Positions 34,482 through 44,148 of a stretch of DNA of 64,000 nucleotides are shown one piece after another; the first letter of the stretch is position 1, and every line of letters starts with the position of its first letter. The DNA is from CAMDHY01 sp046156265 (GTDB lineage Bacteria; Pseudomonadota; Alphaproteobacteria; Rhizobiales; Segnochrobactraceae). The stretch covers positions 1 to 64,000 of the forward strand of contig NZ_JAWDIR010000033.1 of assembly GCF_046156265.1 (NCBI RefSeq), given 5' to 3'. Position numbers and translations under genes: made by a program. Under the pieces are notes generated by a model. That model was given only the letters and a program-made list of their open reading frames with translations, did not search any database and was not told the origin of the DNA.

Positions 34482-35102
34482 ATGCTGAAGATCTGGGGAC
34501 GGGTGAATTCCACCAACGTCAAGAAGGTGACGTGGCTTGTCGGCGAACTGGGGATCGCCCACGAGCGCATCGACGCCGGCGGCCAATTCGGCGTCGTCGG
34601 CGAGCCGACCTACCGGGCGATGAACCCGAACGGCAAGGTGCCGACCATCGACGACGACGGCTTCGTGCTGTGGGAATCGAACACGATCGTCCGCTACCTC
34701 GCGGCGAAGCACGACACCGGCGGCCTCTATCCGGCGGACCTCAGGGCCCGCGCCGACGCCGAGCGCTGGATGGACTGGACGACGGCGAGTTTCGCCCCGC
34801 CGTTCACCAACGTCTTCCTGCCGCTCGTGCGCTTTCCGCCGGAGAAGCGCGACCCCGCCGCCATCGCCGCCGCCGCGGCGGACTGCGGCAAGCTGCTCGC
34901 CATCGTCGACGAGGCCCTCGCCGGCCGGCCCTTCCTCGGCGGCGACCGGCTGACGGTTGGCGACATCCCCCTCGGCTGCGCGGCCTACGGCTACTTCAAC
35001 CTGCCGATCGAGCGCCCGTCGCTGCCGAACGTCGAGGCCTGGTACCAGCGCCTCACCGAGCGGAAGGCCTACCAGGACGCGGTGATGATCCCGCTGACGT
35101 GA
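34482..35102 (+). CDS. glutathione S-transferase family protein
   Basis: This 206-residue protein has the thioredoxin-like N-terminal domain (STNVKKVTWLVGELGI; NPNGKVPTIDDDGFVLWESN with the glutathione-binding Glu-Ser) and a helical C-terminal domain with GRPFLGGDRLTVGDIPLGC. Serine 10-11 is a candidate catalytic residue. It is the last gene of lppC-coaBC-dut-gst. The substrate is not known; a gshB gene is also in the window. Confidence 0.9.
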   Translation: MLKIWGRVNSTNVKKVTWLVGELGIAHERIDAGGQFGVVGEPTYRAMNPNGKVPTIDDDGFVLWESNTIVRYLAAKHDTGGLYPADLRARADAERWMDWTTASFAPPFTNVFLPLVRFPPEKRDPAAIAAAAADCGKLLAIVDEALAGRPFLGGDRLTVGDIPLGCAAYGYFNLPIERPSLPNVEAWYQRLTERKAYQDAVMIPLT

Positions 35103-35185
35103 GGGGGGTGAGGGAGGGCGTTGGAGGGAAAGGCTGCGAGCGAGCCTCGAACCGAGGACGTTCGCTCGTTCCTCAACCCCTCGAT

Positions 35186-35274
35186 CCGTCATCACCCGGC
35201 TTGACCGGGTGATCCATCACACAACGGGCGCTTGCAGTCCGGATGGATCGCCCGGTCAAGCCGGGCGATGACGG
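35186..35274. repeat. RIME-like repeat, diverged copy 4
   Basis: CCGTCATCACCCGGCTTGAC and GGGTGATCCAT on the left are mirrored by ATGGATCGCCCGGTCAAGCC and GGGCGATGACGG on the right. It has the same double-hairpin plan as copies 1-3 but a different core, so it is a second subfamily. It sits in the convergent gap between the glutathione S-transferase gene and polA. Confidence 0.85.
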
Positions 35275-35328
35275 AGAGGGAAGCGAAGGCAGAGGAAACA
35301 CGCGGGCGGAGGCGGCCTTGCCGCCCCC

Positions 35329-38300
35329 TCAGTGCGCCTCGTCCCAATTGCCCGCCGCCCTCGCGTCGACCTTCAAGGGCACGCGCATCTGCACCGCCGG
35401 CTCGGCCGCCTCCTCCATCACCGCCGTCACGACCGGGATCGTTGCGGCGACCTCGTCCTCCGGGAGCTCGAAGACGAGTTCGTCGTGGACCTGCAGCAGC
35501 ATCAGGGCCGAGAGGCCGGCCTTTTCCAGCGCGCCGTCCATGCGGACCATGGCGCGGCGGATGATGTCGGCGGCGGAGCCCTGGATCGGGGCGTTGATGG
35601 CGGCGCGCTCGAGGAAGGCGCGCATCGACGGGTTCGGGCTGTCGATCTCCGGATAGTGCGCCTTGCGGCCGAACAGCGTCGTCACGAAGCCGTTCGCCCG
35701 CACGAAGGCCCGCGTCGAATCCATGTAGTCGCGGATGCCGGGGAAGCGCTCGAAGTACTTGCGGATGTAGGCGCCCGCCTCCTCGCGGCCGATGCCGAGC
35801 TGGTTCGCCAGACCGAAGGCCGAGATGCCGTAGATGATGCCGAAATTGATCGCCTTGGCGCGGCGGCGGACCATCGGGTCCATGCCCTCGACGGGAACGC
35901 CGAACATTTCCGACGCCGTCATCGCGTGGATGTCCTGCCCGTCGGCGAAGGCCTGGCGGAGCTGCGGGATGTCGGCGATGTGGGCGAGCACGCGCAGCTC
36001 GATCTGGCTGTAGTCGGCCGAGAGCAGCTTGCGGCCGGGCGGCGCCACGAAGGCGGTGCGGATCTTGCGCCCCTCCTCGGTGCGGACCGGGATGTTCTGC
36101 AGGTTCGGCTCCGAGGAGGAGAGCCGGCCGGTGGTCGTCGCCGCCATGGCGAAGCAGGTGTGGACGCGGCCGGTCTCCGGGTTGACGTAGGTCGGCAGCG
36201 CGTCGGTGTAGGTCGACTTGAGTTTCGCCAGCTGGCGCCACTCGAGGATCTTCTTCGGCAGCGGGTGGCCCTGGTCGGCGAGCTCCTCGAGCACGTCGGC
36301 GCCGGTTCCCCAGGCGCCGGTCTTGGTCTTGCGGCCGCCCGGCAGCCCCATCTTGCCGAACAGGATGTCGCCGAGCTGCTTCGGCGAGCCGACGTTGAAG
36401 GGCTCGCCGGCGATCTCGGCGATCTCGGACTCGACCCGCGCCATCACCTGGGCAAACTCGCCGGAGAGCCGTGACAGGATCTGCCGGTCGATCGAGATGC
36501 CGCGGCGCTCCATCCGGCCGAGCACGCCTGACAGCGGCCGCTCCAGCGTCTCGTAGACGGTGGTCATGCCGTCGGCCGGCAGCCGCGCCTTGAAGATCAG
36601 CCAGAGGCGCAGCGTCACGTCGGCGTCTTCGGCCGCATAGGCGGTGGCGCGGTCGATCGGCACGGCGTCGAAGGTGACCGCCGCCTTGCCGGAACCGGTG
36701 ACCTCCTTGAAGGCGATCGGCTTGTGGCCGAGGTGGCGCTCGGAGAGCTCGTCCATGCCGTGATTGCCGCGCCCGGCATCGAGGGCATAGGACATCAGCA
36801 TGGTGTCGTCGGCGGGGCCCGTCTCGATGCCGTGGCGGGCGAGCATGAGGGCGTCGAACTTCAGGTTCTGCGCCACCTTGAGGACGGTGGCGTCCTCCAT
36901 CAGCGGCTTCAGGCGGGCGAGCACGTCGGCGATCGGCAGCTGGCCGGGATGCAGCCCGCCGCCCTCGAAGAGGTCGGTCGCCGCGCGGTGGCCGATCGGA
37001 ATGTAGCAGGCCCGGCCCGGCTCCAGCGCCAGCGACACGCCGACGAGATCGGCCTGCATCGGATCGAGCGAGGTCGTCTCGGTGTCGAAGGCGACGACGC
37101 CGCGCTGGCGAGCTTCCGTGATCCACGCGTCGAGCTGCTCGAGGGTGCCGACGGTCTCGTAGTTCGAGGTGTCGACGGCAACCGCCATGGCGCTGCCGCG
37201 CCGGCTCGCGACGAGGTCGGCCGGGGTGGCGCCGTCGGCCGGAGCGGAGGCCGACGTCTCGGGCGTGCCGCCGGCGAAGGGCGCCGCGGTGGCCGGATCG
37301 GGCTCGGGAGGGAAGCCCGGCACCATGACGATCGCCGGCTCGATGGCGCCGGCATCGACCTCGTAGAGCTCGCCGACGCGGCGCGTGATGGTGGTGAACT
37401 CGAGGCCCTTCAGGAAGGCGACGAGGTGCTTTGCATCGAGCGGCACCACCGCCAGGTCGGCGGCGGGAACGGGGAGCGGCGCGTTGTCGTCGAGCTGCAC
37501 GAGCTGGCGCGACAGCCGCGCCTTGTCGGCGTTGGCGATCAGCGCCTCGCGCCGCTTCGGCTGCTTGATCTCGCCGGCGCGGGCGAGCAGCGTGTCGAGG
37601 TCGCCGTACTCGTTGATCAGTGTCGCTGCCGTCTTGATGCCGATGCCGGGCACGCCGGGGACGTTGTCGGTGGCGTCGCCGGCGAGCGACTGCACGTCGA
37701 CGACCTTCTCCGGCGGCACGCCGAAATATTCCAGCACCTCCGGCACGCCGATGAAGCGCTCGGCGCGGAAGGAACCCTTCTTCGAATCGCCCGACGCCGG
37801 GTCGTACATCGACACGCCCGGGCCGATCAGCTGCATCAGGTCCTTGTCGGCGGAGACGATCAGCGTCTCGGCGCCGGCGGCGCGGGCCACCTTCGCATAG
37901 GTGGCGATGAGGTCGTCGGCCTCGTAGCCGCCCATCTCGATCGGCGAGAGGCCGAACGCCTCGACGGCGGCGCGCATCAGCGGAAACTGCGGCACGAGGT
38001 CGGCCGGCGGCTCCGGCCGGTGCGCCTTGTAGCCGTCGTAGATGTCGTTGCGGAACGTCTTCTCGGACTTGTCGAAGATGATGGCGAGGTGGGTCGGCGT
38101 GACCCCGGCCGCGCCCTCGCGCAGGAACTGCAGCAGCTTGGTGCAGAACAGGCGCACCGCCCCGGTCGGCAGGCCGTCGGAGCGGTAGTTGTACTTCCGG
38201 TCCTGGTTCATCGACTGGAAGTAGGCGCGGAAGACGAAGGAGGAGCCATCGACCAGGAACAGCCGGTCGCCGGGTCCGAGGGGCTTCGGTCCGGTATGAA

Positions 38301-38343
38301 CGGGGGCCGGCTCGGGGCTGGCTTGGGGGGGTGCGTCCGACAT
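35329..38343 (-). CDS. polA: DNA polymerase I
   Basis: The 1004-residue protein has all three parts: a 5'-3' exonuclease domain (FLVDGSSFVFRAYF, GGYEADDLIATYA), an intact 3'-5' proofreading exonuclease (AFDTETTSLDPMQADLVG, with the D-x-E metal ligands) and the family A polymerase (DYSQIELRVLAHIA; RRRAKAINFGIIYG; LQVHDELVFELPE). It fills gaps in replication and repair. The start at 38343 is chosen over an ATG 12 bases upstream; neither has a clear ribosome site. Confidence 0.96.
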   Translation of the reverse strand: MSDAPPQASPEPAPVHTGPKPLGPGDRLFLVDGSSFVFRAYFQSMNQDRKYNYRSDGLPTGAVRLFCTKLLQFLREGAAGVTPTHLAIIFDKSEKTFRNDIYDGYKAHRPEPPADLVPQFPLMRAAVEAFGLSPIEMGGYEADDLIATYAKVARAAGAETLIVSADKDLMQLIGPGVSMYDPASGDSKKGSFRAERFIGVPEVLEYFGVPPEKVVDVQSLAGDATDNVPGVPGIGIKTAATLINEYGDLDTLLARAGEIKQPKRREALIANADKARLSRQLVQLDDNAPLPVPAADLAVVPLDAKHLVAFLKGLEFTTITRRVGELYEVDAGAIEPAIVMVPGFPPEPDPATAAPFAGGTPETSASAPADGATPADLVASRRGSAMAVAVDTSNYETVGTLEQLDAWITEARQRGVVAFDTETTSLDPMQADLVGVSLALEPGRACYIPIGHRAATDLFEGGGLHPGQLPIADVLARLKPLMEDATVLKVAQNLKFDALMLARHGIETGPADDTMLMSYALDAGRGNHGMDELSERHLGHKPIAFKEVTGSGKAAVTFDAVPIDRATAYAAEDADVTLRLWLIFKARLPADGMTTVYETLERPLSGVLGRMERRGISIDRQILSRLSGEFAQVMARVESEIAEIAGEPFNVGSPKQLGDILFGKMGLPGGRKTKTGAWGTGADVLEELADQGHPLPKKILEWRQLAKLKSTYTDALPTYVNPETGRVHTCFAMAATTTGRLSSSEPNLQNIPVRTEEGRKIRTAFVAPPGRKLLSADYSQIELRVLAHIADIPQLRQAFADGQDIHAMTASEMFGVPVEGMDPMVRRRAKAINFGIIYGISAFGLANQLGIGREEAGAYIRKYFERFPGIRDYMDSTRAFVRANGFVTTLFGRKAHYPEIDSPNPSMRAFLERAAINAPIQGSAADIIRRAMVRMDGALEKAGLSALMLLQVHDELVFELPEDEVAATIPVVTAVMEEAAEPAVQMRVPLKVDARAAGNWDEAH

Positions 38344-38443
38344 GGGCGGGACCATGCCACCGCCGCGGCGGCGAGGAAAGCCGGGAGGCGGCGCCGTCCC
38401 CGCTCCGCCGCGCGTTATCCCGGGCGGACGGTCTGCGCCGGCG

Positions 38444-39652
38444 TCAGGAGGCGGCGGTAGCCGGCCGGATGGGCAGCGCCTTCAGCTGCTGCGCCGCGGC
38501 CGCGTAGCCGCCGCCGGCGCCGTCGACGAAATGGACGTGGTCGGGGCGCAGCGGCGACGGCACGAAGCAGGTCATCAGCGCCGAGCCCTGACGATGCGCG
38601 CCGGCACGGGCGACGCCCTCAGTGACGGCACGGTCGAGACGGGCGACGATGCGGTCGGCGACCGCCGGCGTGCAGTCGATCGTCATCATCAGCCCGTCCT
38701 CGTACTTCCGGAAGTCGGTGTTCTCGACCATCGAGCGGCGGTAGGCGTTCGGGTCGAAGGGGCCGATGCGGATGCCGAAGCGGAACAGCACGTAGGCGAA
38801 CAGCGTCGCGGCGCCGAGCTTGAGGCGGTGCAGCGGCAGCGAGGCGCCGGGCGGGCGGGAGGCGCGCACCTCGAGCTCGAAGCCCGGCGGCGGCCAGCCG
38901 ATGCCCGGCCCGTTCTCCGGCAGCGGCCGCCCGGCGGCGGGCTGCGTGTCGGCGAGCGCCAGGACGTCGGCGACGAGGCGGCGGAACGCACCGGTATCGG
39001 CCGCTGCATCCCCGCTCGTCACGGGCGTGGCGATCAGGGACAGCACGACGCCGTGCTGGGCGGGGATCTCGTTCCAGCGGCATGTGAGGCCCTCGAGGTT
39101 CGGGCGCGTGCCCGGGGCGGCCTCCGGCAAGGCGAGCGTGCCGTCCTTCAGCCGCCGCTCCGCCCAGGCGATGCCGCCGCCGTCGAACATGGCGTAGTCG
39201 ATGTCGGGCGAGGGGGCGAAGCGGGCGACGCGGACGTCGCGGCCGCTCTCGCGGAGCTCGGCGACGGAAACGGTGGCGACGCGCAGGCCGAGCTCGAGCT
39301 CCTCGCGGCACCAGACCGCGGTGGCGGCGAGCGCCTCGGCGACGGCCGCCGCATCGTCCGGCCCGACGGCGAGCGCCGCCCCGTCACCGGCGAAGACGAA
39401 GGGGAAGGCGCGGCCGGAAAGCGCGTTGGAGACGGCGGCGATGGCGGCGGCGCCGGCGGTGTTGACCGCCTTGGCGCCCCCGGCGGCGGCGACGCCGGTG
39501 GAGTTGACGACGTCGGTGACGGCGACCGTCCAGTCGTCCGGCAAGGGCTGGTAGCGGGCGGGATCGGCGAGGTCGGCGAACCCGGAAACGACCGGGACGC
39601 CGTCATAGAAGCCGGCCGTCGCCGCGCGTTCGGGAGCCCCCGTCACCTGCAT
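38444..39652 (-). CDS. DUF3095 family protein with class III nucleotide-cyclase-like motifs
   Basis: The 402-residue protein belongs, as far as I can tell, to the DUF3095 family of unknown function. The N-terminal half shows AVTDVVNSTGVA (D47) and PFVFAGDGAALAV (D90), the same spacing and style as the two metal-binding aspartates of class III nucleotide cyclases; the second half is family-specific with FRKYEDGLMMTIDC near 310. The ATG at 39652 has GGGAGGGA directly upstream; earlier ATGs are less likely. It is divergent from the PBP gene. Cyclase activity is inference only. Confidence 0.78.
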   Translation of the reverse strand: MQVTGAPERAATAGFYDGVPVVSGFADLADPARYQPLPDDWTVAVTDVVNSTGVAAAGGAKAVNTAGAAAIAAVSNALSGRAFPFVFAGDGAALAVGPDDAAAVAEALAATAVWCREELELGLRVATVSVAELRESGRDVRVARFAPSPDIDYAMFDGGGIAWAERRLKDGTLALPEAAPGTRPNLEGLTCRWNEIPAQHGVVLSLIATPVTSGDAAADTGAFRRLVADVLALADTQPAAGRPLPENGPGIGWPPPGFELEVRASRPPGASLPLHRLKLGAATLFAYVLFRFGIRIGPFDPNAYRRSMVENTDFRKYEDGLMMTIDCTPAVADRIVARLDRAVTEGVARAGAHRQGSALMTCFVPSPLRPDHVHFVDGAGGGYAAAAQQLKALPIRPATAAS

Positions 39653-39840
39653 TCCCTCCCGATTTTCGGTCGCCGCAGCGTCGGCTGCAATTCCGGCGGC
39701 AGCGAGGTTCGCCGCCGGCCGGCGCCGGTTCATAGGATATACCTGCAATTGTCGGCATCGGTTTCATCGATCGTTAAATCGCCACATCGACAGTGGACTC
39801 CCCGTCCTCCCTGGAAACGGGCGAGAGGATTTGGCGGCGG

Positions 39841-42069
39841 ATGGCGCGATCTGAAGGCGGCGGCGAGCGCCGCGAGCCGAGCTTCGGCAACGCGGGCAAG
39901 ACGCGCGACGGGCTGAGCCTCGACCGGCGCGACCGCATCGGCGCGTTCGCCGAGGACGATGGCTTCGAGGAGGATGAGCCGCTGGCCCGAGCCCCCGTGA
40001 AGCGCACCGCCACGCGCGCAGCCTCGGCGAAGAAGCCGGCGCCGAAGCCGGCGGCCAGGACATCTTCCAAGACCAGCACGGCCTCGCCGCGCCGGCGGGC
40101 GCCGAAGCGCAGCCTCCTCGGCCGGCTGGTGAAGGGCGGCGTCTACTGGGGCCTGATCCTCGCGGTCTGGGGCGTCGTCGCCTTCGTCGGTCTGCTCGGC
40201 TACTACGCCGCGACGCTGCCGCCGACCTCGGAGTGGGCGGTGCCGGCCCGGCCGCCGAACGTCCGCATCGTCTCGGAGACCGGCGAGACGATCGCCAACC
40301 GCGGCGACACCGGCGGCGAATCGCTGACGCTCGCCGAGATGCCGAAGGCGCTGCCGCAGGCGGTGATGGCGATCGAGGACCGGCGCTTCTACAGCCACTT
40401 CGGCATCGACCCGATCGGGCTCGCCCGCGCGATGGTGGTGAACTTCCAGAGCGGCGCCGCCACACAGGGCGGCTCGACGCTGACGCAGCAGCTCGCCAAG
40501 AACCTCTTCCTCGAGCCGGCGCGCACCATCGAGCGCAAGATGCAGGAGGTGGTGCTGTCGCTCTGGCTTGAGGCGGAGCACTCGAAGGACGACATCCTCG
40601 AGATGTACATGAACCGCGTCTATCTCGGCGCCGGCGCCTATGGCGTCGACGCGGCGGCGCGGCGCTACTTCGCCAAGTCGGCCCGGGAGGTGACGATCGC
40701 GGAAGCCGCGATGGTCGCCGGCCTGCTGAAGGCGCCGTCGCGCTACGCGCCGACGAACGACCTGCAGGCGGCCCGCGACCGCGCGGCCCTCGTCCTCGGC
40801 GCCATGCGCGAGGAGGGCTACATCACCGACGCGCAGCTGAAGCAGGCGCTGGCCGAGCCCGCCCGCATCGTCAACCGCCAGACTGCCGCCAGCGCCGGCT
40901 ATGTCGCCGACTGGGTGATGGACCTCGTGCCGGGCTTCGTCGGCCAGGTGTCCGAGGACATCGTGGTGGAGACCACCATCGACACCTCGATCCAGCGCGC
41001 CGCCGAGGACGTGCTGCAAAACGGTCTGGCGGCGGAGGGCGAGAAGCTGCGTGTCAGCCAGGGCGCCGTCGTCGTCATGGACGGCGCGGGCGCGGTGAAG
41101 GGCCTCGTCGGCGGGCGCGACTACCAGGCGAGCCAGTTCAACCGTGCCGTCACCGCGCGCCGGCAGCCGGGCTCGGCGTTCAAGCCGTTCGTCTACCTCG
41201 CGGCGCTCGAGCACGGGATGACGCCGCAGACGGTGCGCGTCGACCGGCCGGTCGCCTTCGGCAAGTGGCGGCCGGAGAACTACACGCGCAAGAACTATGG
41301 CGAGGTGACGCTGAAGCGGGCCTTGGCGAACTCGCTGAACACCGTGGCGGTGCAGCTCGGCAGCGAGGTGGGGGCGATCTCGGTGGTCGACACCGCCCAC
41401 CGGCTCGGCATCACCTCGGCGCTCAACCCGAACCTGTCGATCGCGCTCGGCACCTCGGAGGTGACGCTGCTCGAGCTCACCGCCGCCTACACGCCGTTCG
41501 CCAACGGCGGCTACGGGGTGGTGCCGCACGTCATCCGCCGCATCAAGACGGAGGACGGCACGCTCCTCTACGAGAAGCGCGGCTCGGGGCCGGGGCAGGT
41601 GGTCAACCTCGCCCAGATCGGCCAGATGAACGAGATGCTGTCGGAGGCGCTGATCTCCGGAACGGCGCAGCGGGCGCGCATCCCCGGCTGGCCGGCGGGC
41701 GGCAAGACCGGCACCAGCCAGGACCTGCGCGACGCCTGGTTCGTCGGCTACACCGGCTACTTCACGGCGGGCATCTGGCTCGGCAACGACGACGGCAAGC
41801 CGACCAAGGCGACCGGCGGCGTGCTGCCGGCGGCGCTATGGGGCCAGCTGATGGCGCGCATCCACGACGGCATGCAGGTGGCCGAGCTGCCGGGCGCCCA
41901 GGCGGCGCGCGAGGCGGCGGTGGCGGCGGCGCAGATCCCGGTCGACGGCCCGTCGCCGGTGATGCCGCAGCTGCCGGCCGGCACCGCGAACGGCGAGGCG
42001 CGCGCCGGTAGCCGCGTCATTCCGCCGGCGGGTGGGGGGGACTTTCTGAAGAGCCTGTTCGGGGGGTAG
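39841..42069 (+). CDS. class A penicillin-binding protein (PBP1 type)
   Basis: The 742-residue enzyme both polymerises glycan strands and cross-links them. It has a basic cytoplasmic N-terminus, one membrane helix near 100-125, a GT51 transglycosylase domain with E179 in IEDRRFYSHFGID and GGSTLTQQLAKN, and a transpeptidase domain with SxxK at S445-K448 (GSAFK), SLNT, and KTGTSQ. All catalytic motifs are intact. An in-frame GTG at 39793 would add 16 residues; the ATG at 39841 is preferred because the upstream GTG has no ribosome site. Confidence 0.93.
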   Translation: MARSEGGGERREPSFGNAGKTRDGLSLDRRDRIGAFAEDDGFEEDEPLARAPVKRTATRAASAKKPAPKPAARTSSKTSTASPRRRAPKRSLLGRLVKGGVYWGLILAVWGVVAFVGLLGYYAATLPPTSEWAVPARPPNVRIVSETGETIANRGDTGGESLTLAEMPKALPQAVMAIEDRRFYSHFGIDPIGLARAMVVNFQSGAATQGGSTLTQQLAKNLFLEPARTIERKMQEVVLSLWLEAEHSKDDILEMYMNRVYLGAGAYGVDAAARRYFAKSAREVTIAEAAMVAGLLKAPSRYAPTNDLQAARDRAALVLGAMREEGYITDAQLKQALAEPARIVNRQTAASAGYVADWVMDLVPGFVGQVSEDIVVETTIDTSIQRAAEDVLQNGLAAEGEKLRVSQGAVVVMDGAGAVKGLVGGRDYQASQFNRAVTARRQPGSAFKPFVYLAALEHGMTPQTVRVDRPVAFGKWRPENYTRKNYGEVTLKRALANSLNTVAVQLGSEVGAISVVDTAHRLGITSALNPNLSIALGTSEVTLLELTAAYTPFANGGYGVVPHVIRRIKTEDGTLLYEKRGSGPGQVVNLAQIGQMNEMLSEALISGTAQRARIPGWPAGGKTGTSQDLRDAWFVGYTGYFTAGIWLGNDDGKPTKATGGVLPAALWGQLMARIHDGMQVAELPGAQAAREAAVAAAQIPVDGPSPVMPQLPAGTANGEARAGSRVIPPAGGGDFLKSLFGG

Positions 42070-42077
42070 GCGGTGTT

Positions 42078-42254
42078 CACCCTCCCCTCGTGGGAGGGTC
42101 GGACCGCGTGAGCGGTCCGGGGAGGGCCGCCGGCGGCGTCAGCCGACGGCGGTGCAACGGTTCGGCGGTCTCTGACGCCGTACCGCCGCGCCAGCGCGCG
42201 GCGGCCCCCTCCGGCCGGCTTCGCCGGCCACCTCCCCCACGAGGGGGGAGGGGG
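42078..42254. repeat. inverted-repeat intergenic element, copy C
   Basis: CACCCTCCCCTCGTGGGAGG with GGACCGCGTGAGCGGTCC at 42078-42120 is mirrored by GGCCACCTCCCCCACGAGGG to 42254. It has the same outer CACCCTCCCCT / GGGAGGGT ends as copies B and D but a different middle part. It lies just after the PBP stop codon and may act as a terminator. Confidence 0.7.
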
Positions 42255-42276
42255 AAGATCCTCGGTTCGAGGATCC

Positions 42277-42414
42277 TCAGTTCACGCTGTCGCCGACGGC
42301 GTCGGCGGTCTGATTGATGTCCTTGCCGGCCCCGCGGACGGTGTTGTCGCAGGCGGCGACGCCGAAGGCGAGAAGGCATGCGGCAGCGATCGCCGCGAAC
42401 GGGCGCAAGCTCAT
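42277..42414 (-). CDS. entericidin-like small lipoprotein
   Basis: This 45-residue protein has a signal peptide with a lipobox ending at C22 (GVAACDN) and a short tail GAGKDINQTADAVGD. This matches the entericidin A/B family of tiny outer-membrane lipoproteins; in E. coli the pair acts in stationary-phase lysis, but the role in alphaproteobacteria is unknown. The ATG has GGAG eight bases upstream. It stands alone. Confidence 0.85.
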   Translation of the reverse strand: MSLRPFAAIAAACLLAFGVAACDNTVRGAGKDINQTADAVGDSVN

Positions 42415-42621
42415 GGATGATCTCCGAAAATTGGCGAACCGGCGGGATCGCCGGTCGTGCACTGCAAACGCCGCCCGAGCCACGTAGGTTCCGCCGGGCT
42501 CGTGCAGACGGCGACACGGGCCGCCACAGTGCTGCGTCATTGACCCGTCATGGAACACGCTTCAGAAACGGCCGTCGCCGCCGCGAGGCGGCTCGGAGAC
42601 TGCCAGAACAGGGGGCTCGCC

Positions 42622-44052
42622 ATGAGCACAGACACCATCCACGGCCGCATCGACGGCCCGATCGTGATGATCGGCTTCGGCTCGATCGGCCGCGGCACGC
42701 TGCCCCTGATCGAACGGCACTTCGAATACGACCGCGGCCGCATGGTGGTGATCGACCCCGACGCCAGCCACAAGACCTTGCTCGACCGCCACGGCGTGCG
42801 CTTCGTCCAGGCCGAGGTGACGAAGGACAACTACCGCGCCTTGCTCGCACCGCTGCTGACCTCCGGCGGCGGCCGCGGCTTCTGCGTCAACCTCTCGGTC
42901 GACGTCTCGTCGGTAGCGATCCTGGAGCTCTGCCGCGAGCTCGGCGCGCTCTACATCGACACCGTCGCCGAGCCGTGGAAGGGCTTCTACTTCGACAAGT
43001 CGATGGGACCCGGCGAGCGCTCCAACTATGCGCTGCGCCAGCGCGTCCTCGACGCCCGCACGCGCTCCCCCGGCGGACCGACGGCGGTGTCGTGCTGCGG
43101 CGCCAACCCCGGCATGGTGTCGTGGTTCGTCAAGCAGGCGCTGGTGAACCTCTCCGCCGACCTCGGCCGCGACGACCCGACGCCGACCGACAAGGACGGC
43201 TGGGCCCGGCTCGCCCGCGACCTCGGGGTGAAGGGCGTCCACGTCGCCGAGCGCGACACCCAGCGGGCGCGCAATCCGAAGCCGCTCGACAAGTTCATCA
43301 ACACCTGGTCGGTCGAGGGCTTCGTCTCGGAAGGCCTGCAGCCGGCCGAGCTCGGCTGGGGCACCCACGAGCGCTGGATGCCGGAGACCGGCCGCACCCA
43401 CGAGACCGGCTGCGGCGCGGCGATCTACCTGATGCAGCCCGGCGCCGACACGCGCGTGCGCACCTGGTGCCCGACGCCCGGCCCGCAGTTCGGCTTCCTC
43501 GTCACCCACAACGAGGCGATCTCGATCGCCGACTACTTCACGCTGCGCGAGGGCGACGAGGTCGTCTACCGGCCGACCTGCCACTACGCCTACCACCCCT
43601 CGAACGATGCCGTGCTGTCGCTGCACGAGATGTTCGGCTCGGGCGGCAAGATGCAGTCGTCCTGGCACATCCTGACCGAGGACGAGATCGTCGACGGCCG
43701 CGACGAGCTCGGCGTGCTGCTCTACGGCCACGCCCGGAACGCCTACTGGTACGGCTCGCAGCTCACCATCGAGGAGGCGCGCGAGCTCGCCCCCTACCAG
43801 AACGCCACCGGCATGCAGGTCACGTCCGCCGTGCTCGCCGGCATGGTGTGGGCGCTCGAAAACCCCGAGGCCGGCATCGTCGAGGCCGACGAGATGGACT
43901 TCGCGCGCTGCCTCGACGTGCAGCGGCCCTATCTCGGGCCCGTCGTCGGCATCTACACCGACTGGACGCCGCTCGAGGGCCGCGGCGGCCTGTTCCCGGA
44001 AGACCTCGACCACGAGGACCCCTGGCAGTTCCGCAACATTCTGGTGCGGTGA
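42622..44052 (+). CDS. hss: homospermidine synthase
   Basis: The 476-residue NAD-dependent enzyme makes homospermidine from putrescine (and spermidine). The Rossmann motif IGFGSIGRGTLPL is at the start, and later family blocks include CGANPGMVSWFVKQAL, GWGTHERWMP and the WYGSQLTIEEAR stretch. Length matches the family. The ATG at 42622 has AGGGGG seven bases upstream. It is followed by a strong terminator. A possible polyamine dehydrogenase is at 9305-11263, but far away. Confidence 0.93.
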   Translation: MSTDTIHGRIDGPIVMIGFGSIGRGTLPLIERHFEYDRGRMVVIDPDASHKTLLDRHGVRFVQAEVTKDNYRALLAPLLTSGGGRGFCVNLSVDVSSVAILELCRELGALYIDTVAEPWKGFYFDKSMGPGERSNYALRQRVLDARTRSPGGPTAVSCCGANPGMVSWFVKQALVNLSADLGRDDPTPTDKDGWARLARDLGVKGVHVAERDTQRARNPKPLDKFINTWSVEGFVSEGLQPAELGWGTHERWMPETGRTHETGCGAAIYLMQPGADTRVRTWCPTPGPQFGFLVTHNEAISIADYFTLREGDEVVYRPTCHYAYHPSNDAVLSLHEMFGSGGKMQSSWHILTEDEIVDGRDELGVLLYGHARNAYWYGSQLTIEEARELAPYQNATGMQVTSAVLAGMVWALENPEAGIVEADEMDFARCLDVQRPYLGPVVGIYTDWTPLEGRGGLFPEDLDHEDPWQFRNILVR

Positions 44053-44097
44053 GGCGCGACTTGGTGCGTTGAGGCGCCGTCTGTGCGCTGACACGCG

Positions 44098-44127
44098 GAC
44101 CGCGCGGGGCTGTCGTCCCGCGCGGTC
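44098..44127. terminator. strong hairpin between convergent hss and doxX genes
   Basis: GACCGCGCGGG at 44098-44108 and CCCGCGCGGTC at 44117-44127 form a perfect 11-bp stem with an 8-base loop, followed on the plus strand by GTCTTC. Its place between two convergent genes suits a bidirectional terminator, though the T-run is weak. Confidence 0.7.
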
Positions 44128-44148
44128 GTCTTCAGGCGTCCAGGCTGC

